DNA of 64,000 nucleotides from Flavobacterium salmonis (GTDB lineage: Bacteria > Bacteroidota > Bacteroidia > Flavobacteriales > Flavobacteriaceae). This document shows positions 16,526-24,452 of this stretch, piece after piece. Position numbers and translations under genes: made by a program. The stretch lies in contig NZ_CAIJDP010000068.1 of NCBI RefSeq assembly GCF_903819435.1, positions 248,001 through 312,000 of the forward strand. The letters are read 5' to 3'. The notes below the pieces were generated by a model. The model saw nothing but the letters and a program-made list of their open reading frames with translations, was not told the DNA's origin and made no database searches. How positions within the stretch are numbered: the stretch's first letter is position 1; the number at the start of each line of letters is the position of its first letter.

Positions 16526-17284
16526 TCATCTTGTAAAAACTAAATGATTTCCTTTTGAAAGATTCGCATCAAACTGATATCCTTCATAATTAAAGCCTTT
16601 AAGATCCTCAATAGTTTCAGCATTTGTATCAATAATATAGCGCACCATCATACCTCTAGCCTTCTTTGCAAAGAAACTAATCATTTTTAGTTTTCCGTCT
16701 TTATAATCTTTAAAATCCGGAGTAATTACCGGAACTTTCAATCCTTTTACATCAACAGCTGAGAAATATTCGTTACTCGCCAAATTCACGAATAATTCGT
16801 CCTTTTTTAATTCTTTGTTTAACGCTTTTGTTACTACCGGTTTCCAGAATTCGTGCAGATTTTTGTAATCTCCAACAGGTAATTTTGTTCCCATTTCCAG
16901 ACGATACGCCTGCATTAAATCAAGCGGTTTTAAAAGTCCGTAAAGCCCCGATAAGATTCGTAATTTATCCTGCAACACATCTAGTTTCTCTAACGGAATT
17001 GTATACGCGTCTAAACCTGTATACACATCACCATCGAAAGTATAAATTGCAGGACGTGCATTTTCAGCCGTAAAAGGCGTTTTCCAATCCTGATTTCTTT
17101 TCCAGTTCAAGTCGGCTAGCTTGTCTGAGATTGACATTAATTCTGACAATTCAGCAGTTTTTTTTTGCTTTACAACTTTGTGAACTATTTTTGCTTCTTT
17201 TAAAAATGAAGGTTCAGTATATTGAGATGTTGGTAATTCTTTTTCAAAATTCAATGATTTCGCCGGAGATATAACAATTTTCAT
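16526..17284 (-). CDS. yaaA: YaaA-family peroxide stress protein
   Basis: A 252-residue member of the UPF0246/YaaA family, which lowers free intracellular iron during peroxide stress in E. coli and binds DNA. The N-terminal MKIVISPAKSLNFE and internal RPAIYTFDGDVYTGLDA, GLYGLLKPLDLMQAYRLEMGTKL, NLASNEYFSAVD and FFAKKARGMMVRYI are the family's conserved blocks. Monocistronic, convergent to the efflux operon and divergent from the cca-like gene. Function follows from the family, not from local context. Confidence 0.93.
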   Translation of the reverse strand: MKIVISPAKSLNFEKELPTSQYTEPSFLKEAKIVHKVVKQKKTAELSELMSISDKLADLNWKRNQDWKTPFTAENARPAIYTFDGDVYTGLDAYTIPLEKLDVLQDKLRILSGLYGLLKPLDLMQAYRLEMGTKLPVGDYKNLHEFWKPVVTKALNKELKKDELFVNLASNEYFSAVDVKGLKVPVITPDFKDYKDGKLKMISFFAKKARGMMVRYIIDTNAETIEDLKGFNYEGYQFDANLSKGNHLVFTR

Positions 17285-17304
17285 TTGTATGTTTTTGTAT
17301 GATT

Positions 17305-17312
17305 CAAAAATA
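17305..17312 (-). promoter_or_regulatory. Putative -7 box of yaaA
   Basis: On the minus strand this reads TATTTTTG, matching TAnnTTTG, 20 bp upstream of the yaaA start codon. Confidence 0.4.
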
Positions 17313-17480
17313 CAAATTGAAATTTTAAAATTAATCTTTTATAATTGATTTGTCCAATAGAACGATAAGACGCTTGTGTCAAATTATACTGTTTTCTTAT
17401 TTTAGCAAAATTCAGCATTCAAAACTATTAATTTATTCAAAAAAGTGAGCCATAGATTATAATAGGCATTTTCTATGTTG

Positions 17481-17488
17481 TAAATTTG
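17481..17488 (+). promoter_or_regulatory. Putative -7 box of the CCA-adding enzyme operon
   Basis: TAAATTTG matches TAnnTTTG and lies about 50 bp before the GTG start at 17539. The interval 17313-17480 to its left is AT-rich and shows no other recognisable feature. Confidence 0.45.
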
Positions 17489-17538
17489 CATGCGTTCATT
17501 CTCTTCAGGAATATCGTATTATCAAAATCAGTGAATTC

Positions 17539-18972
17539 GTGACTATACAAACAAACTACAAAACAGCTTTACAAAACAAAATCTTCGAAATCATTTCGAA
17601 AGCATCCCGAGAATTAAATGTCGATTCATACGTAATTGGAGGATTTGTTCGTGATTTGCTTTTAAACAGAGGATCAAAAAAAGACATTGATGTTGTGGCT
17701 GTTGGAAGCGGTATCGAATTAGCTTTAAAAGTTTCTGAATTACTTCCAAATAAACCAAAAGTTCAGGTTTTTAAGACCTACGGAACAGCAATGCTTCGTT
17801 TTGAAGATACGGACATTGAGTTTGTTGGCGCCCGAAAAGAATCCTATAATCGTGATAGCCGAAATCCGATTGTAGAGAACGGAACTTTGCAGGATGATCA
17901 AAACCGTCGTGATTTTACTATAAATGCTTTGGCTTTATCATTAAACGAAAATAATTTTGGAGATCTTTTAGACCCTTTTAACGGTTTATTGGATTTAAAA
18001 CTTGGAATAATCAAAACACCTTTAGATGATCCGGATATTACTTATTCTGATGATCCTTTGCGTATGCTTCGTGCCATTCGTTTTGCAACACAATTGAATT
18101 TTGATATAGAAAGAAATTCATTAGAAGCCATTACCAAAAATGCAGATCGAATCAAAATTATCTCAGGCGAAAGAATTGTAGACGAATTAAACAAAATTCT
18201 TTCAACTCCAAAACCTTCAATCGGATTTTTACTTTTATACGAAACAGGGCTTTTAGATTTGATTTTACCTGAATTAACAGCATTGAATCAGGTTGAAGAA
18301 ATTGAAGGGCACACACATAAAAACAACTTTTATCACACTTTAGAAGTTGTCGATAATATCTGTCCAAATACAGATGATGTCTGGTTACGCTGGTCTGCTT
18401 TATTACACGATATTGGAAAAGCACCAACAAAACGTTTCAATAAAAAACAAGGCTGGACGTTTCATGGCCATGAATTTTTAGGCGGAAAAATGGCTAAAAA
18501 GATATTTGAACGTTTGCACATGCCATTGAATCATAAAATGAAATTTGTGCAAAAAATGGTAGTTATGAGTTCACGCCCTATTGTTCTGGCAGAAGACATT
18601 GTAACGGACAGTGCGGTTCGCCGTTTGGTTTTTGATGCAGGTGAAGATGTAGAAAGTTTGATGACTTTATGTGCAGCAGACATCACAACCAAGAATCCGG
18701 CGAAATTCAAGAAATATCATAAAAACTTCGAAGTAGTTCGCCAGAAAATTATTGAAGTAGAAGAACGCGATCACGTACGTAATTTTCAGCCGCCTATTTC
18801 CGGGGAAGAAATTATGGAAATGTTTGATTTGAAACCTTCTCGTGAAATTGGGGTTTTAAAAGAAGCGGTTAAAGAAGCAATTTTGGAAGGTGATATTCCA
18901 AATGAATATCAGGCGGCTTATGATTTTGTGATTAAAAGGGCTGCTAAGTTAAATTTAACTCTTAAAAAGTAA
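17539..18972 (+). CDS. cca: CCA tRNA nucleotidyltransferase with HD domain
   Basis: Adds or repairs the 3' CCA of tRNAs; both tRNA genes in this window lack an encoded CCA, so such an enzyme is needed. The 477 residues have the class II polymerase-beta head: GGFVRDLLLNRGSKKDIDVVAVG (catalytic Asp pair, about 35-57), RRDFTINALAL, and the RNA-binding neck SDDPLRMLRAIRFA. An HD phosphohydrolase domain follows with LLHDIGKAPTKRF. Translation starts at GTG 17539; no better start is in frame. Its stop overlaps the next start by one base (TAATG). Confidence 0.93.
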   Translation: MTIQTNYKTALQNKIFEIISKASRELNVDSYVIGGFVRDLLLNRGSKKDIDVVAVGSGIELALKVSELLPNKPKVQVFKTYGTAMLRFEDTDIEFVGARKESYNRDSRNPIVENGTLQDDQNRRDFTINALALSLNENNFGDLLDPFNGLLDLKLGIIKTPLDDPDITYSDDPLRMLRAIRFATQLNFDIERNSLEAITKNADRIKIISGERIVDELNKILSTPKPSIGFLLLYETGLLDLILPELTALNQVEEIEGHTHKNNFYHTLEVVDNICPNTDDVWLRWSALLHDIGKAPTKRFNKKQGWTFHGHEFLGGKMAKKIFERLHMPLNHKMKFVQKMVVMSSRPIVLAEDIVTDSAVRRLVFDAGEDVESLMTLCAADITTKNPAKFKKYHKNFEVVRQKIIEVEERDHVRNFQPPISGEEIMEMFDLKPSREIGVLKEAVKEAILEGDIPNEYQAAYDFVIKRAAKLNLTLKK

Positions 18973-19343
18973 TGGATATTGTAGGAGCTTTTTTTCTATT
19001 CCTTTTTATATTGATCCTTACAGTATCAAACATTCTTTTTATAAAAAGTCTGAAAAAAAACAATATTAAAATCTTTAAATATAAATTAATGTTTTTCCTT
19101 ATGTCTATTGTCTCTTTTTTTGCAGCAATACTCATTTATTATCTTTTTAACAAGTATGTTTTAATTAGGCTATTTAAAATACAAATGATCAATAGTACTT
19201 ACAAAGCTAGATTCATGGCAGTTTTATCAATAGGTATTATAAATAGTATAGGAAACTTTTTAATATCAAAATTTTATTTAAGCAAGATTTATTTAAAAGA
19301 AAATACAAATAAAATCGAAATCGAATTAATCGGAACAGAATGA
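18972..19343 (+). CDS. Small membrane protein of unknown function
   Basis: A 123-residue hydrophobic protein with about three membrane segments (around 4-24, 35-57 and 74-97), separated by basic stretches (KSLKKNNIKIFKYK). No family was recognised. It overlaps the upstream gene by one base and the downstream heme A synthase gene by four (ATGA), so the three genes form one coupled transcription and translation unit. A role linked to heme A synthase or membrane assembly is possible only by association. Confidence 0.7.
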   Translation: MDIVGAFFLFLFILILTVSNILFIKSLKKNNIKIFKYKLMFFLMSIVSFFAAILIYYLFNKYVLIRLFKIQMINSTYKARFMAVLSIGIINSIGNFLISKFYLSKIYLKENTNKIEIELIGTE

Positions 19344-20365
19344 AAAAAGAAAATAAATCAGTAATCATTTGGTTACTATCAGGCTGTGTTTTATTATTTT
19401 TAATGGTTGTTGTGGGCGGTATCACGCGTTTAACCAACTCAGGTTTATCCATGACCGACTGGCATTTGGTAACAGATACATTTCCGCCTTTAACAGAAGC
19501 CAAATGGAATGAAGCTTTTGAACAATACAAGAAATTTCCGGAGTACCAAAAAATCAATATTCACAATGATTTTCAATTAGCCGATTATAAATTCATTTAT
19601 TTCTGGGAATGGTTTCACCGTTTTATCGGTCGCATTATCGGATTGGTTTTCTTTGTGCCTTTCGTTTATTTTTTAATCAAAAAGAAATTAGACACTGAAA
19701 CTATTAAAAAATGTATTGTTCTTTTGGCAATGGGAGGTTTCCAAGGATTCTTAGGATGGTTTATGGTTAGAAGCGGATTAATCGACAATCCGGATGTAAG
19801 TCATTTTAGACTTTCACTTCACCTGACTTTTGCTTTTATCACTTTTGCCTACACACTTTGGGTTGCACTGGATTTGATTTATCCGGAAAGAAATATCAAC
19901 AGAATAATTCCGCTTCGTACTATCGCCAGATATGCTTTGGTAGCTTTATTGATCCAGATTATTTACGGCGGATTTGTAGCTGGATTGAATGCCGGGTTAA
20001 TTCACAATCACTGGCCGTTAATGAGCGATGGAGAATTTATTCATGAATCGGTTTTTATTGAGCAGTCTTCTTTGGTGAAGAATTTAATTGAAGGAAAAAG
20101 CGGTGTTCAGTTTGTACACAGGACTTTTGCTTATGTAGTAGTTGCTATTATTCTTTTTCTTTTCTTCAAAAGCAAAAAATATGCACTTACCAGAACTCAG
20201 TCAAATGGAATTAATATTCTGGTAGTTTTTGTATTCATTCAGTTTCTGCTTGGGGTTTTTACTTTATTGTACAGTGTTCCTCTGGCTTTAGGATTGATTC
20301 ACCAGGTTATGGCCTTTTTTCTTTTGAGTGCTATGACTTATACTTTGCATCGAGTGAGTAAATAA
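19340..20365 (+). CDS. ctaA: Heme A synthase (COX15/CtaA family)
   Basis: Integral membrane enzyme that oxidises the C8 methyl of heme O to a formyl group, making heme A for cytochrome oxidases. The 341 residues contain about eight membrane segments. Conserved blocks include GGITRLTNSGLSMTDWH (about 25-41), YFWEWFHRFIGRIIGLVF, and a repeated FVHRTFAY and LGLIHQVMAFFLL with the heme-ligand histidines. Length is normal. It ends the operon, with a terminator 23 bp downstream. Confidence 0.93.
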   Translation: MKKENKSVIIWLLSGCVLLFLMVVVGGITRLTNSGLSMTDWHLVTDTFPPLTEAKWNEAFEQYKKFPEYQKINIHNDFQLADYKFIYFWEWFHRFIGRIIGLVFFVPFVYFLIKKKLDTETIKKCIVLLAMGGFQGFLGWFMVRSGLIDNPDVSHFRLSLHLTFAFITFAYTLWVALDLIYPERNINRIIPLRTIARYALVALLIQIIYGGFVAGLNAGLIHNHWPLMSDGEFIHESVFIEQSSLVKNLIEGKSGVQFVHRTFAYVVVAIILFLFFKSKKYALTRTQSNGINILVVFVFIQFLLGVFTLLYSVPLALGLIHQVMAFFLLSAMTYTLHRVSK

Positions 20366-20387
20366 ATTATATTTTTCAGTAAATACG

Positions 20388-20420
20388 AAAGAGCTTCAAA
20401 AAATTTGAAGCTCTTTTCTT
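20388..20420 (+). terminator. Terminator between convergent heme A synthase and LytTR regulator
   Basis: A 13-bp stem, AAAGAGCTTCAAA (20388-20400) with TTTGAAGCTCTTT (20404-20416) and a 3-nt loop followed by T-rich sequence. Its symmetry suits both directions. Confidence 0.85.
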
Positions 20421-20442
20421 TTATATTAATTCCAGAATTTTT

Positions 20443-21210
20443 CTATCCAAGCCAACTCTTAAAATCCTGAACTTTTTCACGGCTTACGATTACCTCATCA
20501 TCTTTATAACTTGGTAAAATAACTTTCAGTCGTGAATTGGTATACACCTGAATTTCTTTAATTGCTTTTAACGGTACAATAAATTTTCTGCTTACGCGAA
20601 AGAAATCCTTCTTGTCCAATTCCTGTTCCAAAATTTCTAAAGTTGAATCAATCAGATAATCACGATTGTCATAAGTATGAATGTAAGTGCCTTTATTTTC
20701 ACTGAAAAAACACTCAATTTCATCTTTAGTAATGACTTTTAAATGCTGACCAATTTTAACGGTAAACCTTTCCTTATAGGTCTTCTCAAAAGGATTAGTC
20801 AGCATTTTTCTAATTTGCTCAAAATCAAGCTGCAGGTTCTTATTGCCTGAATCTTGTTTAGGAATTCTGGTTTTATATTTTTCAACCGCAACTTCTAAAT
20901 CATCTTCATCAATTGGTTTTAAAAGATAGTCGATACTATTTAATTTAAAGGCTTTTAAAGCATATTCATCATAAGCGGTTGTAAAAATGATAGCGCTTTT
21001 GATATCTATTTTTTCAAAAATTTCGAACGATAACCCATCAGATAGCTGAATATCCAAAAATATCAAATCCGGATGTTCGTTGTTGGCAAACCAATCAATA
21101 GATTCTTCTACAGAATGCAGCATGGTTTCTACAGCAATATTTAATTTTTCTAACTTTCGCTGTAATAATCTTGCAGCAGGTTTTTCATCTTCTATAATTA
21201 ATGTGGTCAT
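20443..21210 (-). CDS. LytTR-family response regulator
   Basis: A 255-residue two-domain regulator. The receiver (about 1-120) has the acidic pair ED (7-8), phospho-acceptor Asp53 in LIFLDIQLSDG, and Lys in YLLKPID. The C-terminal LytTR DNA-binding domain (about 150-253) includes RFTVKIGQHLKVI, ENKGTYIHTYDNRDYLID and FFRVSRKFIVPLKAI. It lies at the end of an operon that also encodes its presumed partner, the LytS-like kinase, and several 2TM-domain proteins. Target genes are unknown. Confidence 0.93.
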   Translation of the reverse strand: MTTLIIEDEKPAARLLQRKLEKLNIAVETMLHSVEESIDWFANNEHPDLIFLDIQLSDGLSFEIFEKIDIKSAIIFTTAYDEYALKAFKLNSIDYLLKPIDEDDLEVAVEKYKTRIPKQDSGNKNLQLDFEQIRKMLTNPFEKTYKERFTVKIGQHLKVITKDEIECFFSENKGTYIHTYDNRDYLIDSTLEILEQELDKKDFFRVSRKFIVPLKAIKEIQVYTNSRLKVILPSYKDDEVIVSREKVQDFKSWLG

Positions 21211-21238
21211 TTATCAGGCTTAAATTAAAATAATAAAG

Positions 21239-21607
21239 TTATTCCCATTTATTCTTATTGACTGGTTGTTTACTCATATATTCCTGAATTTTTCTTTTTT
21301 CCCAATCATCACCAAAGAAAATATTACGGCCAAAGACAGACAAAGCATGAGCGGCTAAACCGATACCCCAAAAAACAGCTGTTGAATACGTATGCAATTC
21401 AAAAAAAGCTCCTTCATTTAATTTTATCCCGGAAAAATCCCTGCTCAAATTGGAAATAATAATGACTGCGTTAACAATTAAATAAACTTTTAAGTGCGAA
21501 TAAAAACCTTTTATCCTTTTTACTTGTTTGTATGCGATTTCAAAACTTTCATCATTTTCAAACTCTTGCCCGTACTCTTCGTAAAAGCGTTTTCTACAAC
21601 GTCCCAT
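21239..21607 (-). CDS. 2TM-domain protein
   Basis: A 122-residue protein with two membrane segments (about 42-60 and 76-96) of the Bacteroidota 2TM-domain family. Shared landmarks are the leading KQVKRIKGFYSHLKVYLIVN and closing DDWEKRKIQEYM. It is the most diverged copy of the local array: its loop between the two segments is longer and its N terminus carries an extra basic stretch. It starts 18 bp after the preceding paralogue. Function is unknown, but the domain regularly accompanies LytTR regulators. Confidence 0.8.
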   Translation of the reverse strand: MGRCRKRFYEEYGQEFENDESFEIAYKQVKRIKGFYSHLKVYLIVNAVIIISNLSRDFSGIKLNEGAFFELHTYSTAVFWGIGLAAHALSVFGRNIFFGDDWEKRKIQEYMSKQPVNKNKWE

Positions 21608-21625
21608 TTTATTCTGATTTAAAAG

Positions 21626-21943
21626 TTATTGCCATTTATTTTGTTTCTCTTTTTCTTTATCCATGATTTCCTGAATCTTTCTTTCTTCCCAGCCTTTTCC
21701 TAAAACAGGAAATACTTCGAAAACCTTTAAACCATGAAATACAACTCCTAATCCCCACCAAATTAGCGGCCAATAAAACCATAAATGATTTGGCGAAGTG
21801 TATAGATTGATAAAAATCAAAACTATATTAACACCTATATAAGAAGTTAAATTACTGTAAAAACCTTTTACATTTTCGACTTTCTTTTTAGCCTTATAAT
21901 ATTTATCCTCTTCGTTATAATTGATTTCCATGATTACTCCCAT
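21626..21943 (-). CDS. 2TM-domain protein
   Basis: A 105-residue paralogue. The landmarks are KKVENVKGFYSNLTSYIGVNIVLIFINLY (first membrane segment, about 33-52), WFYWPLIWWGLGVVFHGLKVF (second segment, about 57-77) and GWEERKIQEIMDKE. Its start overlaps the preceding gene by ten bases (ATGGGAG), so translation is coupled. Closely similar to the next upstream copy and to the C terminus of the kinase. Confidence 0.8.
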   Translation of the reverse strand: MGVIMEINYNEEDKYYKAKKKVENVKGFYSNLTSYIGVNIVLIFINLYTSPNHLWFYWPLIWWGLGVVFHGLKVFEVFPVLGKGWEERKIQEIMDKEKEKQNKWQ

Positions 21944-22236
21944 TTTTGTTTATTATTTTCTTTTTCCAGAATTTCATCTATTTTTCTTTTTTCCCATTCT
22001 TTACTAAAAAAAGGGAAACGATCAAAGGCTTTCAGTCCGTGTAAAATAATCGCAACTCCCCAGCCTAACAAAGAATACCAAAAATATAAATAACCCGACG
22101 AAGTCATAAGGTTTACAGCAATCACAATTGGATTACAAAGCAAGAACACTGTTAAATGTTTATAAAACTCTCTAATTTCTTTTACTTTTTTTTGAGCCTG
22201 ATAATAACGTTCTGCTTCAGGATTATTTGGTTCCAT
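21934..22236 (-). CDS. 2TM-domain protein
   Basis: A 100-residue paralogue (from ATG at 22236) with KKVKEIREFYKHLTVFLLCN, WYSLLGWGVAIILHGLKAF and EWEKRKIDEILEKENNKQKWE. The longer frame reaching 22332 would overlap the kinase C terminus; the ATG at 22236, one base after the kinase stop, is preferred. Only one base separates the genes, so re-initiation is likely. Confidence 0.8.
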   Translation of the reverse strand: MEPNNPEAERYYQAQKKVKEIREFYKHLTVFLLCNPIVIAVNLMTSSGYLYFWYSLLGWGVAIILHGLKAFDRFPFFSKEWEKRKIDEILEKENNKQKWE

Positions 22237-22237
22237 A

Positions 22238-23596
22238 CTATTTCCAGGTTTGTTTCTTATTTTCTTTTTCCAGAATTTCCCTGATTTTTCTTTCTTCCCA
22301 ATCTGAGCTGTAACCAAAAACTTTAAAAGCATGCATCACAACTCCAAATCCCCATCCTATCGCTGAAAACCAAAACCATTGAAATCCGGGAGAAATCCTC
22401 AAATTTATAAAAACTAAAAATGGTACTACGCAACAATACGAAATTACATTTGCGTAAAATCCTTTCAGTTCTTCGACTCTTTTTTTAGCTCTGAAATAGG
22501 CTTTATTTTCATCGCTATAATCTGTATTTGTTTCCATAACTGCTATTTGTTTCGTTAAAATCGGAATCTTAACGGTGAATGTTTGTTCATTTTGTTCAAT
22601 TAATACCTTTCTGTTGGTTATAATTGCATATCGATTTACGATATTTTGCAATCCGACGCCTTGCCTGTGCTGCAAAACTTCTTTCTTCTGAAAATCATTT
22701 TGTACAGCTAAACAATCTCCATCAATGAAAATTCGAATATGCAATGGCTTTTGTTCACTTACTACATTATGCTTTACAGTATTTTCTAATAAAAGCTGCA
22801 AAGATAACGGGACCACTTTTGCATCCGGATTAATCGCTGTTGCCGGCAACTCGTAAAACAAACTATTTTCGAAGCGCATTTTTAGCAAATTCATATACGT
22901 CTTGGCAAACGATAATTCATCTTCAACCGAAACAAGTTCCTTATCTTTTTGTTCTAAAACGTAACGGTAAATTTTTGATAACGAAGTTGTAAATCGTTGT
23001 GCATTGTCCGGATTTTCTTCAATCAAAGAGCTTAATACATTTAGGCTATTGAAAAGAAAATGTGGGTCGATTTGATTTTTTAAGCTTTCGAATTTAGCAT
23101 TTGCTGTTCCGGCAATAATCTTTTGCTGCGTTATTTCAAATTTTGATGCCTGTTTCCATTTTACCATAAAACTTCTGGCCTGCATGAAAGTCGAAACCGC
23201 TAAAGATAAAATGATGTAAAAAAGATGTATCCAGATCATTCTCTCACTAAAGAATTTGTCTACAGGGAGATTTTGAAGGTAAACAAAAATGTAATAATTT
23301 ATTCCTAAAACGACTGGAACAGTATACAAAATTGTAACCATAATTCCGTAGTAAACCCTTAGATTGGTCTGCTCTAGCCAATCCCATTTTTTATCAAGAA
23401 GAACGTTAAGAAATCCATTTCCGAAACCTACTCCAAAAGAATAAAGACAGCTTATGAAAAAAGTTAAAAGAACGTTTTGAATATTTAAATGATCTCCTAA
23501 ACAAGCTGAAAATATTACTGTAAAAATCATAGAAATCTTAAACGAAACAATAGTTCCGCTTTTTAGATCTGCATATGTATTTCCATTATGTTTCAT
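22238..23596 (-). CDS. LytS-like sensor histidine kinase with a C-terminal 2TM domain
   Basis: A 452-residue fusion. The N terminus has about four membrane segments (20-140). The His_kinase region carries His179 in NQIDPHFLFNSLNVLSSL, followed by a short ATPase domain (QLLLENTVKHNV, RQGVGLQNIVNRY). From about residue 360 a complete 2TM domain is attached (KRVEELKGFYANVISYCC, WFSAIGWGFGVVMHAFKVFGYSSDWEERKIREILEKE), matching the separate 2TM proteins encoded next. It presumably phosphorylates the LytTR regulator of the same operon. The fusion of a sensor with its associated membrane domain is unusual and may be a recent gene fusion. Confidence 0.9.
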   Translation of the reverse strand: MKHNGNTYADLKSGTIVSFKISMIFTVIFSACLGDHLNIQNVLLTFFISCLYSFGVGFGNGFLNVLLDKKWDWLEQTNLRVYYGIMVTILYTVPVVLGINYYIFVYLQNLPVDKFFSERMIWIHLFYIILSLAVSTFMQARSFMVKWKQASKFEITQQKIIAGTANAKFESLKNQIDPHFLFNSLNVLSSLIEENPDNAQRFTTSLSKIYRYVLEQKDKELVSVEDELSFAKTYMNLLKMRFENSLFYELPATAINPDAKVVPLSLQLLLENTVKHNVVSEQKPLHIRIFIDGDCLAVQNDFQKKEVLQHRQGVGLQNIVNRYAIITNRKVLIEQNEQTFTVKIPILTKQIAVMETNTDYSDENKAYFRAKKRVEELKGFYANVISYCCVVPFLVFINLRISPGFQWFWFSAIGWGFGVVMHAFKVFGYSSDWEERKIREILEKENKKQTWK

Positions 23597-23618
23597 TATA
23601 ATCAGCTTAAATTAGTTT

Positions 23619-24242
23619 TTATTTTTTGCAGTTTTTTTGTGCCTCCAAAGCTCTTTCCAATCCCCATTTTGGTGAAAATTGAGTTTCAGGTTTAAAATTA
23701 CCAAAAAGTTCGATAGCTTTATCAACTTGTACACACAGTGGTTTTGTATCAACACCTGTCCATTTTGCACCGCCTAATTGATAATCTGCTTCTCCAAAAA
23801 CGGCTCTCGGATTGTTTGGATCTATTGCTTTTGCTTTTGCGTAAGCTTCCATTACTTTACCAGAGTATTTCATTGCGTTTGTCATTGGATCAGCTACAAC
23901 ATATCCTGTATAAATCAAAGCCTGCAAAACATATAACTCGGCATTGTTTTGATCTTTTATTATTTCCTTATCCAAAGCATCTTGTGCCTTTGTCAATAAC
24001 AAATCAATTTTCGTTTTGTCTTTTTCCGTAAAAACTGCTGTTGTATTAATTAAGGCAACATAATAATTGGGTAAATAGCTGGTTTTGTCTGCTGCTGCAA
24101 TTCTTTCAAACATTGCCGAAGCTTCAGCATTTTTTCCTTCTTTCCAAAGCCCGAAAGCTTTACCCATTCCTTGTTCAAATTGTGTTTGTGCAGATAATAA
24201 ACTACAGATAAATAATGTAAAGGCTGTAATAATTTTAGTCAT
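23619..24242 (-). CDS. Secreted TPR-like protein
   Basis: A 207-residue protein with a signal peptide (cleavage around LSAQTQ, residues 17-19). The mature part is mainly helical and contains TPR-like pairs (GLWKEGKNAEASAMFERIAAADKTSYLPNYYVAL; later AYAKAKAIDPNNPRAVFGEADYQLG). Probably periplasmic. It is the first gene of the LytS/LytTR operon and may be a sensor accessory. A -7 box is seen about 100 bp upstream. No specific function is known. Confidence 0.72.
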   Translation of the reverse strand: MTKIITAFTLFICSLLSAQTQFEQGMGKAFGLWKEGKNAEASAMFERIAAADKTSYLPNYYVALINTTAVFTEKDKTKIDLLLTKAQDALDKEIIKDQNNAELYVLQALIYTGYVVADPMTNAMKYSGKVMEAYAKAKAIDPNNPRAVFGEADYQLGGAKWTGVDTKPLCVQVDKAIELFGNFKPETQFSPKWGLERALEAQKNCKK

Positions 24243-24343
24243 GATTTCTTTGTTTTAAAGTTATTTTTAGTTTTTATGTTCTGAGATCTAAATCTCTACG
24301 TTTTTTTATTGATGATTAAAACTCTGATTATTAATTTATACGT

Positions 24344-24351
24344 CAAAAGTA
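24344..24351 (-). promoter_or_regulatory. Putative -7 box of the LytS/LytTR operon
   Basis: On the minus strand the sequence is TACTTTTG, a match to TAnnTTTG, about 100 bp upstream of the first gene of the operon. Confidence 0.4.
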
Positions 24352-24452
24352 TGCTGGTTTTTAGTCTTATAAAATTAAATGATACTGAGTTGTCGAATTT
24401 GACTACTGAATTGTTTTTTTAGTATCTAAAAATAAATATTAGAACCTAATAC

